Shown piece after piece: positions 24,767 through 33,270 of a stretch of 64,000 nt of DNA. Positions within the stretch are counted from its first letter, which is position 1. Every line of letters begins with the position of its first letter. The translations under genes and the position numbers were made by a program. The stretch comes from Polaromonas sp. (GTDB taxonomy: Bacteria > Pseudomonadota > Gammaproteobacteria > Burkholderiales > Burkholderiaceae_C): positions 62,001 through 126,000 of the forward strand of contig NZ_JAUXUP010000047.1 in NCBI RefSeq assembly GCF_030680935.1, in the 5' to 3' direction. The notes beneath the pieces are model-generated. The model did not search any database. It was not told the DNA's origin and was given only the letters and a program-made list of their open reading frames with translations.

Positions 24767-25974
24767 GCGGGGAAGGCCACGCGGCCGATCAGGCGTTCAT
24801 GTTCCCTGGCAGCAAAACGGTCCGTCATGCCGGCAATGTAATCGGCCACCACACGTTCGGGCTTGGCCGGCGTTGCGGCACCGGCCGGCGGGCTGCTTTC
24901 CAGCCGATCAAACCTGTCGGCGTGCGCCTGCGGCATTTCAGCTGGATCGGCCATGTAGGCCGCAAACAGCTCCCGCACCACCTGCTGCGCTGTTTGTGTG
25001 GTCTCGACAACCTGCGGATGACGGTACAGGTTTTGCAGCAGAAAGCGCTTGAGGGAAGAGGACCTCGCAGCCATGTCTTTGCTGAAACAGACGAGGGGCG
25101 GACTCAGCCGCGCGGCCTGCACGCTGTCCACGGCGGCGGCGGCCAGTGCGGCGCGCGTGGCATCCATCACGTCATACACCTGGGCGCTGAGCATGCGGCG
25201 TATGGTTTCAAACAGCAGCCGGCGCCCCTGAAGACCGGGATACTGCGCCTGCGTTTCGCGGCAATGCTGGTCAAAAAGTGGCACTTCCGCCAGTTGCTCC
25301 AGACTCAGCAAGCCAGAGCGCACGCCGTCGTCGATGTCATGGGCGTTGTAGGCGATCTCGTCGGCCAGGTTGGCGAGCTGGGCCTCCAGGCTGGGCTGCT
25401 GCGCCGGCTGCCCCTGGTCCGCAGCCAGAAAGCGCCGCGCCACACCGCCGGGCTCGCGCGCTTCGATGCGTCTGGCGTTTCGGCGAGAGCAGTGCTTGAG
25501 GATCCCTTCTCTTGTTTCAAATGACAGGTTCAAGCCGTTGTAGTCGGGGTACCGCTCCTCCAGCGTGTCCACCACGCGCAGGCTCTGCAGGTTGTGCTCA
25601 AAACCGGCGCTGTCAGGGTTGTGGGTTTTGAGGCAGGCATTGAGCGCATCCTGCCCGGCATGGCCAAAAGGCGTGTGCCCCAGGTCATGCGCCAGCGCAA
25701 TCGCTTCAACCAGATCCTCGTTCAGGCGCAAGGTACGGGCAATGGAGCGGCCGAGCTGGGCAACTTCGAGCGAATGCGTCAGGCGGGTGCGGAACAGGTC
25801 GCCTTCGTGGTTCAGGAACACCTGGGTCTTGTAGACCAGCCGGCGGAACGCGGTGGAATGCACAATGCGGTCGCGATCACGCTGAAATGCGGAGCGCGTG
25901 GGGGCGTCTGGCTCCGGATGGCGTCGGCCACGGGAGTCGGCAGGGTCGCAGGCGCAGGAGGCCAGCATGGTCAT
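24763..25974 (-). CDS. dgt: deoxyguanosinetriphosphate triphosphohydrolase-like protein (Dgt family)
   Basis: This 403-residue HD-domain enzyme hydrolyses dNTPs to nucleosides and tripolyphosphate. The N-terminal block SAFQRDRDRIVHSTAFRRLVYKTQVF and the metal-binding motif in RTRLTHSLEVAQ, with ALAHDLGHTPFGHAGQDAL, are intact, as is the later NLADEIAYNAHDIDDG. It is the shorter dGTPase-like type found in most bacteria, not the 505-residue E. coli enzyme. It lies 81 bases after aroB, a gap filled by a family A repeat, and overlaps the MFS gene by 4 bases. The aroK-aroB-dgt order is a standard betaproteobacterial arrangement. Confidence 0.96.
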   Translation of the reverse strand: MTMLASCACDPADSRGRRHPEPDAPTRSAFQRDRDRIVHSTAFRRLVYKTQVFLNHEGDLFRTRLTHSLEVAQLGRSIARTLRLNEDLVEAIALAHDLGHTPFGHAGQDALNACLKTHNPDSAGFEHNLQSLRVVDTLEERYPDYNGLNLSFETREGILKHCSRRNARRIEAREPGGVARRFLAADQGQPAQQPSLEAQLANLADEIAYNAHDIDDGVRSGLLSLEQLAEVPLFDQHCRETQAQYPGLQGRRLLFETIRRMLSAQVYDVMDATRAALAAAAVDSVQAARLSPPLVCFSKDMAARSSSLKRFLLQNLYRHPQVVETTQTAQQVVRELFAAYMADPAEMPQAHADRFDRLESSPPAGAATPAKPERVVADYIAGMTDRFAAREHERLIGRVAFPA

Positions 25975-25992
25975 GGTCTATGCATTAAATCG

Positions 25993-26040
25993 GCCTCCAG
26001 CCCATAACCAACAAGCGCATGAAGCTATTATTTCGATAGC
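25993..26040 (-). repeat. family A dispersed repeat, copy 4
   Basis: Read on the minus strand this copy is gctatcgaaataatagcttc, atgcgcttgttggttatggg, then ctggaggc. It starts about 16 bases after the aroB stop codon and lies between aroB and dgt, so it is part of their shared transcript. The left arms GCTAT and ATAGC can pair. Confidence 0.83.
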
Positions 26041-26055
26041 GATCGTGAATCGCTT

Positions 26056-27171
26056 TCAGTCGCAACTGGCATCAATGACTTCGCGCACCAGTGCGTCCGG
26101 GGCACCGCGAACCACGGCACTGCCCGGTGTATCAATCACCACGAATTTAATTTCGCCAGCTTCCGCTTTTTTGTCCACGCGCATCAGTTCCAGGTAACGC
26201 CCGGCACTGTCGGTCGGTGACAGCCGCGGTCCGGTGACCGGCAACCCGGCGCGCGCGACGAGTGCTCGCAAGCGTTCGACAAAAGCGCCATCTACGAGCC
26301 CCAGGCGGTGCGACAGGCGCGCCGCCATCACCATGCCACAGCCAACCCCCTCACCGTGCAGCCACTGCCCATAACCCAGCCCTGACTCGATGGCATGGCC
26401 AAAGGTATGTCCAAAATTCAATATGGCGCGCAGACCGGTTTCGCGTTCGTCCTGGCTGACCACTGCCGCCTTGATCTCGCAGCTGCGCCGGATCGCGTGC
26501 GCCAGAGCGTCAGGCGCGCGTGCCAGCAAGGCGTCCAGGTTGTCTTCTATCCACTCGAAAAATGCCATGTCGGCGATGGGGCCGTATTTGATGACCTCTG
26601 CCAGACCAGCGCTGAGCTCGCGCGGTGCAAGACTCTGAAGCACGTCGAGATCGCAGATCACGCGCTGCGGCTGGTAGAAAGCTCCCACCATGTTTTTCCC
26701 CAATGGGTGATTGATGGCGGTTTTTCCCCCCACCGACGAATCCACTTGGGCGAGCAGCGTCGTGGGAATCTGCACAAAAGGCACTCCCCGCATGTAGCAG
26801 GCCGCGGCAAACCCCGTCATGTCGCCAATCACCCCACCGCCCAGTGCATACAACACGGTTTTGCGGTCGCAGGCCTTGGCCAGTAAAGCGTCAAAAATGA
26901 GCTGCAGCGTGGCCCAGTCCTTGTGGACTTCCCCATCGGGCAAAACCACCAGCATGACTCTTTGATAGTGCGCTTCAAGGGCCCGCCGCAAGGTCGGCCC
27001 ATACAGCGGCGCCACCCGGGTATTGGAAACAATCAGTGCGGTGCTGGCAGACGGCAGCCCTCCATAACTTGCTGGATCTCCCAGCAAACCTGCGCCTATG
27101 ACAATGGGGTAACTGCGTACGCCCAGGTCGATATGTACCTGTTGCGCCGCTTGGGGTGTGTGTGCTCGCAT
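26056..27171 (-). CDS. aroB: 3-dehydroquinate synthase AroB
   Basis: AroB converts DAHP to 3-dehydroquinate with NAD and zinc, the second step of the shikimate pathway. Visible motifs are the NAD-binding block [36 protein letters not shown], the lysine-containing [25 protein letters not shown], and the zinc ligands in [11 protein letters not shown] and [12 protein letters not shown] chose the ATG giving [17 protein letters not shown] (371 residues). A GTG 24 bases upstream is in frame but has no ribosome site either. It follows aroK closely. Confidence 0.97.
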   Translation of the reverse strand: MRAHTPQAAQQVHIDLGVRSYPIVIGAGLLGDPASYGGLPSASTALIVSNTRVAPLYGPTLRRALEAHYQRVMLVVLPDGEVHKDWATLQLIFDALLAKACDRKTVLYALGGGVIGDMTGFAAACYMRGVPFVQIPTTLLAQVDSSVGGKTAINHPLGKNMVGAFYQPQRVICDLDVLQSLAPRELSAGLAEVIKYGPIADMAFFEWIEDNLDALLARAPDALAHAIRRSCEIKAAVVSQDERETGLRAILNFGHTFGHAIESGLGYGQWLHGEGVGCGMVMAARLSHRLGLVDGAFVERLRALVARAGLPVTGPRLSPTDSAGRYLELMRVDKKAEAGEIKFVVIDTPGSAVVRGAPDALVREVIDASCD

Positions 27172-27252
27172 GGGACCCAAGTGTAGAGGCTTCACTGGCT
27201 GGCCCGCAGCGTCGATCTCCTGACGAAGGGGGCGTGAACGCAGCGGTGTCGA

Positions 27253-27825
27253 TCAGGCGGCGCTGGGGCCAGCAGCCACTATCGGCCTCGCCTCCGTGAG
27301 CGAAACAACACCGCCCTGCTCAAGCAGGAGGACCACGGCATTTACCAGCGCCGCGACCGACGGTTTCCCGGTTTCCACGGTGAATCTTGCACTCTCGCGG
27401 TACAAAGGGTCGCGCAACGCATACAGCTCGCGCAAGCGACCGAGGGGATCAGCTACCTGCAGAAGGGGTCGATTTCTGTCATGCCGCAGGCGCCGAAAAA
27501 CCTCTTCCGGCGCGGAATGGAGGTAAATCCCCTGGGTACGCTGCTGGAAATGCTGTCGATTGGCCAAGCGCAACACGGCCCCGCCACCGCTGGCCAACAC
27601 ACAGGGCTCTCCCAGCGTCAACTCGTTGATGACATCCTGTTCCAGGTCGCGAAAAGCCTCTTCGCCGTTTTGCTCAAAAAATTCCCGGATGGACGCCCCG
27701 ATGCGCCTTTCGATCACCTGATCGCTGTCGACGAAGGGACGGTCCAGGCGTCTGGCCAAGTGCCGACCCACGGTGGACTTTCCCGAACCGGGTAGTCCGA
27801 CAAACGCGATATGGGCAGGCGTCAC
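27253..27825 (-). CDS. aroK: shikimate kinase AroK
   Basis: AroK phosphorylates shikimate with ATP. The P-loop is GLPGSGKSTVGRHLA, the shikimate-binding residues are in VDSDQVIERR and SIREFFEQNGEEAFR, the glycine-rich strand is VLASGGGAVL, and the lid is DRNRPLLQVADP. The start is uncertain: a GTG at 27825 gives a normal-length 190-residue protein beginning TPAHIAFVG, while a TTG at 27855 would add ten residues (SCVRSCEFFV). No ATG is available. A C-terminal tail rich in Ala/Val extends past the usual end. It follows pilQ and precedes aroB, as in many proteobacteria. Confidence 0.95.
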   Translation of the reverse strand: MTPAHIAFVGLPGSGKSTVGRHLARRLDRPFVDSDQVIERRIGASIREFFEQNGEEAFRDLEQDVINELTLGEPCVLASGGGAVLRLANRQHFQQRTQGIYLHSAPEEVFRRLRHDRNRPLLQVADPLGRLRELYALRDPLYRESARFTVETGKPSVAALVNAVVLLLEQGGVVSLTEARPIVAAGPSAA

Positions 27826-27880
27826 AAAAAACTCACAGGAGCGGACGCAGGACAAGCATCCAGCGCTAACGCGCCGGTAC

Positions 27881-30028
27881 TCAACGCAGGGCAGCTCCGT
27901 TGGAAATCATTTTCGGCGAAATGAAAACCAGCAACTCCGACTTGTTGGCCGTGCGGGTACGGGTCTTGAACAAGTTGCCTACGGCGGGCAAGTCACCAAG
28001 CAAGGGCACTTTGGTCACATCCTCGCGCTCGTTCTGCTCAAAAATTCCCCCTATCACTACCGTGCCCCCGTTTTCAACCAGAACCTGGGTCTGGATATGT
28101 TTGGTGTCGATTGCAAATCCATTGGCCGTTGCCCTGCCGACGCTGTCTTTGTTCACGTCCACCTGGAGAATGATATTGCCCTCTGGCGTGATCTGCGGCG
28201 TCACTTCGAGCTTGAGGTTGGCCTTGCGGAAAGCGATCGATGTGGCGCCACTGGAGGTTGCCTGCTGATAGGGCAACTCGGTGCCCTGCTCAATCAGAGC
28301 CTTGACCTGGTCGGCCGTCACAATGCGGGGACTGGACACAATTTTGCCCTTTCCATCGGCTTCCATGGCTGAAATTTCAAGATTCAGAAGCCTTGTCACC
28401 GAGGAGGTAAATAGGGAAATTGCAAAAGTACCTGCCTGAAACCCGTTTTGACCGACACCAGGCAAATTGATGAAGTCTCCAGTTGTCGTTCCAAAATTAC
28501 TGCCCAGCACTGGAGCTGCGGGTGTGGTTGGCGGATTGATATAGGTCGGCCCGAACGAGACATTACGCCCCCCATCGAGGGAAAACGGTCGCCCTCCCAG
28601 TCGCACACCCAACGACTTGCCAAAAGTGTCAGAGGCCTCCACGATGCGCGCTTCAATCAACACCTGCCGTACCGGAATGTCAATCTTTGCAATAAAGCTC
28701 TGAACCTGCTCCAGCTTGGACGGAATATCGGTCACAAACAACTGGTTGGTCCTGGCCTCGGCAATTGCGCTGCCTCGATTCGACAATATCCGGGCGCTGG
28801 TTGGGCCGGTACCACCGGCTGTGATTTGGGCGGCGATCTCCGCAGCTTTGGCGTAATTGATCTGGAAGGATTGCGTGCGTACCGATTCCAGCGTTTGAAT
28901 GGCGTTGCGCGATTCAAGATCGAGCTTGTCCTTGGCGGCCAACTCATCTTTGGGCGCGATCAGCAGCACATTGCCGGTTTTACGCATGCCCAGACCTTTG
29001 GCCTGCAAAATGATGTCCAGTGCCTGATCCCACGGCACATCCTTCAGCCTCAGGGTGACTGCACCCGTGACACTGTCAGAAGTCACGATATTGAAGTTGG
29101 TGAAGTCCGCAATCACCTGCAGCAAGGACCGCGTTTCGATATTCTGGAAATTCAGTGACAGCTTTTCGCCGGTATACCCTGGGCCTTGCGACAGCTTGGA
29201 CTCGTCGATTTTTTGCTGGCGCACCTCCAGCACAAACTGGTTGTCGCTCTGATAAGCACTGTGCTCCCATGCGCCCTTGGGCTCAATCACCATACGCACC
29301 TTGTCGCCTATCTGAGAGGTGCTCACACTCTGCACCGGGGTGCCAAAGTCGGAGACGTCGAGCCGCCGACGCAAACCTTCGGGAAGCGCGGTTTTCAGAA
29401 ACTCCACGACCAGGGTCTGCCCTTGCTGCCGGATGTCAACGCCGACCTGGTTGTTCGCCAGATCAACAACGATCCGTCCGGAAGCATCTATGCCACGGCG
29501 AAAATCGATGTCCTTCAAAGGCAGGGTGTCGCGGTTGCGATTTTCCGCAAAAACCGGGGCTGCGACGGGAGAAGGTGCAGCGACCGCAACCGGCTCCAGC
29601 GTAATCAACAAGGACTTGCCCTGGATCTGCGCGGTGTAAGCGGTTGATGCCTTGAGGTTCAAGACCACTCGCGTCCTTTCGCCCGCCTGGACCACATTGG
29701 CGGACCGGAGATTGCCCAGATTCAACTCCAGTGCGGAACGCCCCATGGAATTGCTGACCCCCGGAAAATCAAGCGCTATTCTTGCTGGCGTTTGAATCGT
29801 GAATCCGGTAGGAACCGCCGTCAATGCCTCTTTGAGGTCAATGCGGATCACTTCCGAGCCGCCTTGAACAGACCCGGTAACCGACTCGATGGCATTCGGC
29901 GTCTGCGCCCAGGTGGGCAAGGCCAGCGCCGCGGTCAGCAGGGCAGCCACCAGGGTCCTGCAAGCCGAGGTCAACGGCGATACCCAGTCAACGGGGCCCG
30001 CATGCATCATCCATGGATTCTTGTTCAT
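27881..30028 (-). CDS. pilQ: type IV pilus secretin PilQ
   Basis: PilQ forms the outer-membrane secretin pore through which the type IV pilus passes. The protein (~715 residues) has a signal peptide ending ALALPTWAQ and two N-terminal AMIN domains (for example VIRIDLKEALTAVPTGFTIQTPARIALDFPG) that bind peptidoglycan. The secretin N0/N1 domains follow (LSLNFQNIETRSLLQVIADFTNFNIV). The C-terminal secretin block includes LNLEISAMEADGKGKIVSSPRI and VENGGTVVIGGIFEQNE. I chose the ATG at 30028 because it overlaps the pilP stop by 4 bases; an in-frame start 45 bases upstream lies inside pilP. The long Gly/Ser/Thr region before the pore domain is normal. Confidence 0.97.
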   Translation of the reverse strand: MNKNPWMMHAGPVDWVSPLTSACRTLVAALLTAALALPTWAQTPNAIESVTGSVQGGSEVIRIDLKEALTAVPTGFTIQTPARIALDFPGVSNSMGRSALELNLGNLRSANVVQAGERTRVVLNLKASTAYTAQIQGKSLLITLEPVAVAAPSPVAAPVFAENRNRDTLPLKDIDFRRGIDASGRIVVDLANNQVGVDIRQQGQTLVVEFLKTALPEGLRRRLDVSDFGTPVQSVSTSQIGDKVRMVIEPKGAWEHSAYQSDNQFVLEVRQQKIDESKLSQGPGYTGEKLSLNFQNIETRSLLQVIADFTNFNIVTSDSVTGAVTLRLKDVPWDQALDIILQAKGLGMRKTGNVLLIAPKDELAAKDKLDLESRNAIQTLESVRTQSFQINYAKAAEIAAQITAGGTGPTSARILSNRGSAIAEARTNQLFVTDIPSKLEQVQSFIAKIDIPVRQVLIEARIVEASDTFGKSLGVRLGGRPFSLDGGRNVSFGPTYINPPTTPAAPVLGSNFGTTTGDFINLPGVGQNGFQAGTFAISLFTSSVTRLLNLEISAMEADGKGKIVSSPRIVTADQVKALIEQGTELPYQQATSSGATSIAFRKANLKLEVTPQITPEGNIILQVDVNKDSVGRATANGFAIDTKHIQTQVLVENGGTVVIGGIFEQNEREDVTKVPLLGDLPAVGNLFKTRTRTANKSELLVFISPKMISNGAALR

Positions 30029-30585
30029 TTCGACCCTTCTTGAAGCTGTATCGTCACCGCTCGCTCTAACCACTCGCCCCCAGCGTCCTGCACGATTTCA
30101 CGCAGCGCGACCTCAGTTTCAGATATTTTGGTAATCCGGCCATAGTTTTGACCCAGATAGTTGCCAACACGCACCTGATACAGCAAATTGTCCACCCTCA
30201 CCAATGCCACCGGTTGCCCCTGTTTAACAAGGCTCCCCACCATGGACACCGCGTCCAGGGGCATGGCCTCCAGCGCCTCTTTGCGCCGATTCAACTCGGG
30301 CGCAATCAGTGCCGCATTGGCAGTGGCCTTATTGGAGTCGCGGCTCAGCGCCTGGGTGAGTTTCTGGCTACTGAACGGCTCTATCGCGCCCTCCTGCGTA
30401 TAGGCTTGAGGGGAAAATTTGGTGGGCTCGGGCAACGGCTCGATACGTGCTTTTGTCTGCGCGCGTTGCTCAGTCATCCACTGCTGCAGCTCTGCCTGCT
30501 CGCCAGAACCGCAAGCCGCCAACCCCGCGCACAAGCCGGTCGCCAAAATAAATGCCCGCAACGGACCGAAGCAAAGGGAAGTCAT
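30025..30585 (-). CDS. pilP: type IV pilus lipoprotein PilP
   Basis: PilP is an inner-membrane lipoprotein that links the PilMNO platform to the PilQ secretin. The 186-residue precursor has a lipoprotein signal with the lipid Cys in LAACGSGE. A proline-rich linker follows (IEPLPEPTKFSPQAYTQEGAIEPFSSQKL). The C-terminal beta domain has the conserved DAVSMVGSLVKQGQPVALVRVDNLLYQVRVGNYLGQNYGRI block. It overlaps pilO and pilQ by 4 bases on each side. Confidence 0.96.
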   Translation of the reverse strand: MTSLCFGPLRAFILATGLCAGLAACGSGEQAELQQWMTEQRAQTKARIEPLPEPTKFSPQAYTQEGAIEPFSSQKLTQALSRDSNKATANAALIAPELNRRKEALEAMPLDAVSMVGSLVKQGQPVALVRVDNLLYQVRVGNYLGQNYGRITKISETEVALREIVQDAGGEWLERAVTIQLQEGSK

Positions 30586-31259
30586 TTCTTGGCCTCTTTC
30601 CCGGGCGCTGTGGTTTTGCGCTGCAGGATGACTTCCTCAGGATCGAGGTACCGGAAAGTTTTAGCGGTAGTCTCCATGCTCATCGAGCCATCCTTGACCG
30701 GGGCAATCGAGATGTTGTTCAGCGTCACGATGCGCGAGAGATTCGCGATGTCTGCGGCAAAGGCGCCCATGTCGTGGTAGCGCCCTGTCACCTTGATGGA
30801 TATCGGCAATTCGGCGTAATACTCCCTCACGCTGACCTGACCTGGTCTGAACAGTTCAAACTGCAGGCTGCGACCCAAGCCAGCCTGATTGATATCCGAC
30901 AACAAAGCGTCCATCTCGGCCTTGCTGGGCAGCTGCTTTTCCAGCTGGGTTACATACTGCTGTACCTGCTCGCGCTGCTTTTTCAGGGCATCCAGGCTAA
31001 CCGCCTGCGTCAATTTTTTCTTGTAATCCTCGCGCAGCTGCAATTCCTTGGCTTGTTCGGCCTTAAGTTCATCGTCTGATGAGCTCAACCATACAAACCA
31101 GAGCGCCACGACAACGACGGCGGTCACACACATGCACAAGACGTACCGCGGAAACGCTGGCCAGGACGGCGGGTCGTTGGGATTGAGCCCGACAAACTGC
31201 CCCTTGAGCGCTTGTAGAAGTGCGGGAAAATCTGGTTTGAAAGTCGCGATACTTGCCAT
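30582..31259 (-). CDS. pilO: type IV pilus assembly protein PilO
   Basis: PilO is a bitopic inner-membrane protein that pairs with PilN in the pilus alignment subcomplex. The 225-residue protein has a transmembrane helix (VLCMCVTAVVVVALWFVWL, ~residues 40-58), then a coiled-coil stretch rich in Lys/Glu/Gln (EQAKELQLREDYKKKL to EKQLPSKAEM). The ferredoxin-like domain contains LSDINQAGLGRSLQFELFRPG and YAELPISIKVTGRYHDMGAFAADIANLSRIV, both clear family blocks. It follows pilN by 27 bases. Confidence 0.96.
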   Translation of the reverse strand: MASIATFKPDFPALLQALKGQFVGLNPNDPPSWPAFPRYVLCMCVTAVVVVALWFVWLSSSDDELKAEQAKELQLREDYKKKLTQAVSLDALKKQREQVQQYVTQLEKQLPSKAEMDALLSDINQAGLGRSLQFELFRPGQVSVREYYAELPISIKVTGRYHDMGAFAADIANLSRIVTLNNISIAPVKDGSMSMETTAKTFRYLDPEEVILQRKTTAPGKEAKK

Positions 31260-31286
31260 GGTCAGTGCCTGTTCGGTACCCGGATA

Positions 31287-31925
31287 TCAGCTCTTTGCCG
31301 CAGCAGGGGGTTTCACCCCGGAGACAGGCTTGCCAGAGGTTGTTGAAGCCGCCTTTTGCACATCGGTGGCACGCCTGAGCGCCACGCGCATGGAGAAATT
31401 GGACACCCGTCGCTGGTCTCTGGCACCAAGAGTGATGGATTTTCCCGTGATCTCTATCAGTTCCGGACGAGTCAGCCAAGGGCTGTTATTGCCCAAATTA
31501 CGCAGCAACTCTGAAACCCGCTCGTTGGATTGGGCCACGCCGCTGATCAGCACCACCTGGTTGTCCTGCTTCATGCTGGTGATGTACACGCCATCGGGTA
31601 ATTGCTTGACCAATTCGTCCAGTAGATAGACGGGTAAATTGCGATTGCCCTGCAAGTCTTCCACCGCATTCTGGCGGGCTCGCAGAGCGGTAATCTCCTG
31701 CTGCAGGCCAGCAATTTCCTTGATTTGACTTTCCAGACGCTTGATTTCGACCGTGAGAAAACTGTTCTTCCCTTGCTGCTCCGAAATTTGAGCCTGATAC
31801 CAGGAAAAGACCGCGCCGCCCATCAGGCCGCCTATCATGACCGCAATCCCCAGGGCAACAAAAAAAGCTTCACGCCTGCGTTTACGCGCCGCCTCGCGGT
31901 GAGGAAGTAGGTTGACCAGAATCAC
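31287..31925 (-). CDS. pilN: type IV pilus assembly protein PilN
   Basis: PilN is the inner-membrane partner of PilO. Its conserved N-terminal peptide binds PilM in the cytoplasm. Here it is ILVNLLPHREAARKRRREAF, the textbook PilN start, followed by a transmembrane helix (VALGIAVMIGGLMGGAVFSWY), a coiled coil (LTVEIKRLESQIKEIAGLQQEITAL) and the ferredoxin-like domain with LDELVKQLPDGVYITSMKQ. The start codon is GTG and overlaps the pilM stop by 4 bases. Length (212) is typical. Confidence 0.96.
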   Translation of the reverse strand: MILVNLLPHREAARKRRREAFFVALGIAVMIGGLMGGAVFSWYQAQISEQQGKNSFLTVEIKRLESQIKEIAGLQQEITALRARQNAVEDLQGNRNLPVYLLDELVKQLPDGVYITSMKQDNQVVLISGVAQSNERVSELLRNLGNNSPWLTRPELIEITGKSITLGARDQRRVSNFSMRVALRRATDVQKAASTTSGKPVSGVKPPAAAKS

Positions 31926-33001
31926 TGGAGAAATCTCCGAAGTGCCAGACCACAGGAGGTCAGGTATGAAGCAGCCTCGCGCTTCATCTTTTTCTCGCGA
32001 ACATCGCTGCCAAGCGTCATGCCTTCAAAAGGATTGGCCACCATGCTCGCAAAAGAGGTCTGCTGGGTCACCGCGTCCGTCAGCCCCGGCAGTGCCGATG
32101 AGCCGCCCGCCAACATCACGTAATCAACCTTGTTATGGGGTGTGCTCGTGAAAAAGAACTGCAGCGCGCGTCCAATTTCCTGCGCCATGCTGTCCACAAA
32201 GGGTTTTAGCACGCTGGCCTCGTAGTCATCGGGCAATTCACCGCTGCGTTTTTTGCTTTCCGCCTCTTCCGGCGAAAACCCGTATTGACGCACGATCAGC
32301 TGGGTCAGCTGTGCGCCGCCGAAAGCCTGGTCACGCTCATACAGCACCTCATCGTTCTTGATCACCTGCATGCTGGTGGTCAGCGCTCCGACCTCGAAAA
32401 GCGCCACCATCGTGTCCAGGCCCTGGTTTGGAAGGCCTTCGATCAGCCGGGCTGTGGCCAGGCGCGAGGCATAGGATTCAACATCAATCACCACTGGCTT
32501 GAGCCCTGCAGCCTCTGCCAGCCCCTGCCTGTCGTTGACCTTTTCCCTGCGCGATGCTGCAATCAACACCTCCACATCGCCCACAGAGCTGGTACTGGGG
32601 CCAACCACACAAAAATCCAGACTGACTTCATCCAGCGAAAAGGGGATGTACTGATTGGCTTCCGCTTCCACCTGAATTTCAAGCTCCTGCTCGCTCAAAC
32701 CGCCTGGGAGTATGATTTTTTTGGTGATCACTGCCGAAGCGGGCAGCGCCATGGCGACATTTTTAGTACGGGTTCCACTTTTTTTGACCAGACGACGCAC
32801 CGCCTCTGCGACCTCATCGAACTTTTCCACATTGCCGTCCGTGATCCACCCCCGCTCCAGGGGCTCGATCGCGCACCTGTCAAGCACGAGGTTGCCAGCC
32901 TTGTCTCGGCTTAACTCGACCAGCTTGACGCTGGACGAACTGATGTCCAGACCGAGCAATGCCGACGATTGACGGCTGAATAACGATCCCAAAGAGATCA
33001 A
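31922..33001 (-). CDS. pilM: type IV pilus assembly ATPase-like protein PilM
   Basis: PilM is a cytoplasmic actin-like (FtsA-type) protein that binds the N-terminus of PilN. The 359-residue protein shows the actin-fold phosphate loops GLDISSSSVKLVEL near the N-terminus, TMVALFEVGALTTSMQV in the middle and DYVMLAGGSSALPGLTDAV near the C-terminus. It heads the pilMNOPQ operon and diverges from the PBP1a gene. Pairing of pilM and PBP1a genes is common in proteobacteria and ties pilus passage to cell-wall synthesis. Confidence 0.96.
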   Translation of the reverse strand: MISLGSLFSRQSSALLGLDISSSSVKLVELSRDKAGNLVLDRCAIEPLERGWITDGNVEKFDEVAEAVRRLVKKSGTRTKNVAMALPASAVITKKIILPGGLSEQELEIQVEAEANQYIPFSLDEVSLDFCVVGPSTSSVGDVEVLIAASRREKVNDRQGLAEAAGLKPVVIDVESYASRLATARLIEGLPNQGLDTMVALFEVGALTTSMQVIKNDEVLYERDQAFGGAQLTQLIVRQYGFSPEEAESKKRSGELPDDYEASVLKPFVDSMAQEIGRALQFFFTSTPHNKVDYVMLAGGSSALPGLTDAVTQQTSFASMVANPFEGMTLGSDVREKKMKREAASYLTSCGLALRRFLQ

Positions 33002-33270
33002 GACGGTCCCCAGATGATGGCTAATATGTAGCCCTGCAAACTTAAGAAATCACTTCAATGCTATCAGTAAGACCGTTGTACGACAAAGGATTTTTCTATT
33101 TTCGCTTACCATCACCGTTGTCAAAAGCCGACGCTTTCAGGCGCGTGCCCGAATCGGCGTCAGCCTGTCGCCCTGGCAATAAATGCAAAATGTGAAATCC
33201 TTCACAAGTTGACAGGTCTTCGCGCAAAAGCGGTTTTTCACAATGCTGGCGCGAACTTAGGATGAACCCC
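33002..33270. other. divergent intergenic region pilM / PBP1a
   Basis: These 269 bases separate the divergent pilM operon and the PBP1a gene and must hold both promoters. The part next to pilM is AT-rich (agaaatcacttcaatgctat; tttttctattttcgcttacc). I do not find a convincing -35/-10 pair. An open frame over 33096-33431 on the minus strand overlaps the PBP1a start and looks like a chance frame. No repeats of family A or B are present. Confidence 0.5.
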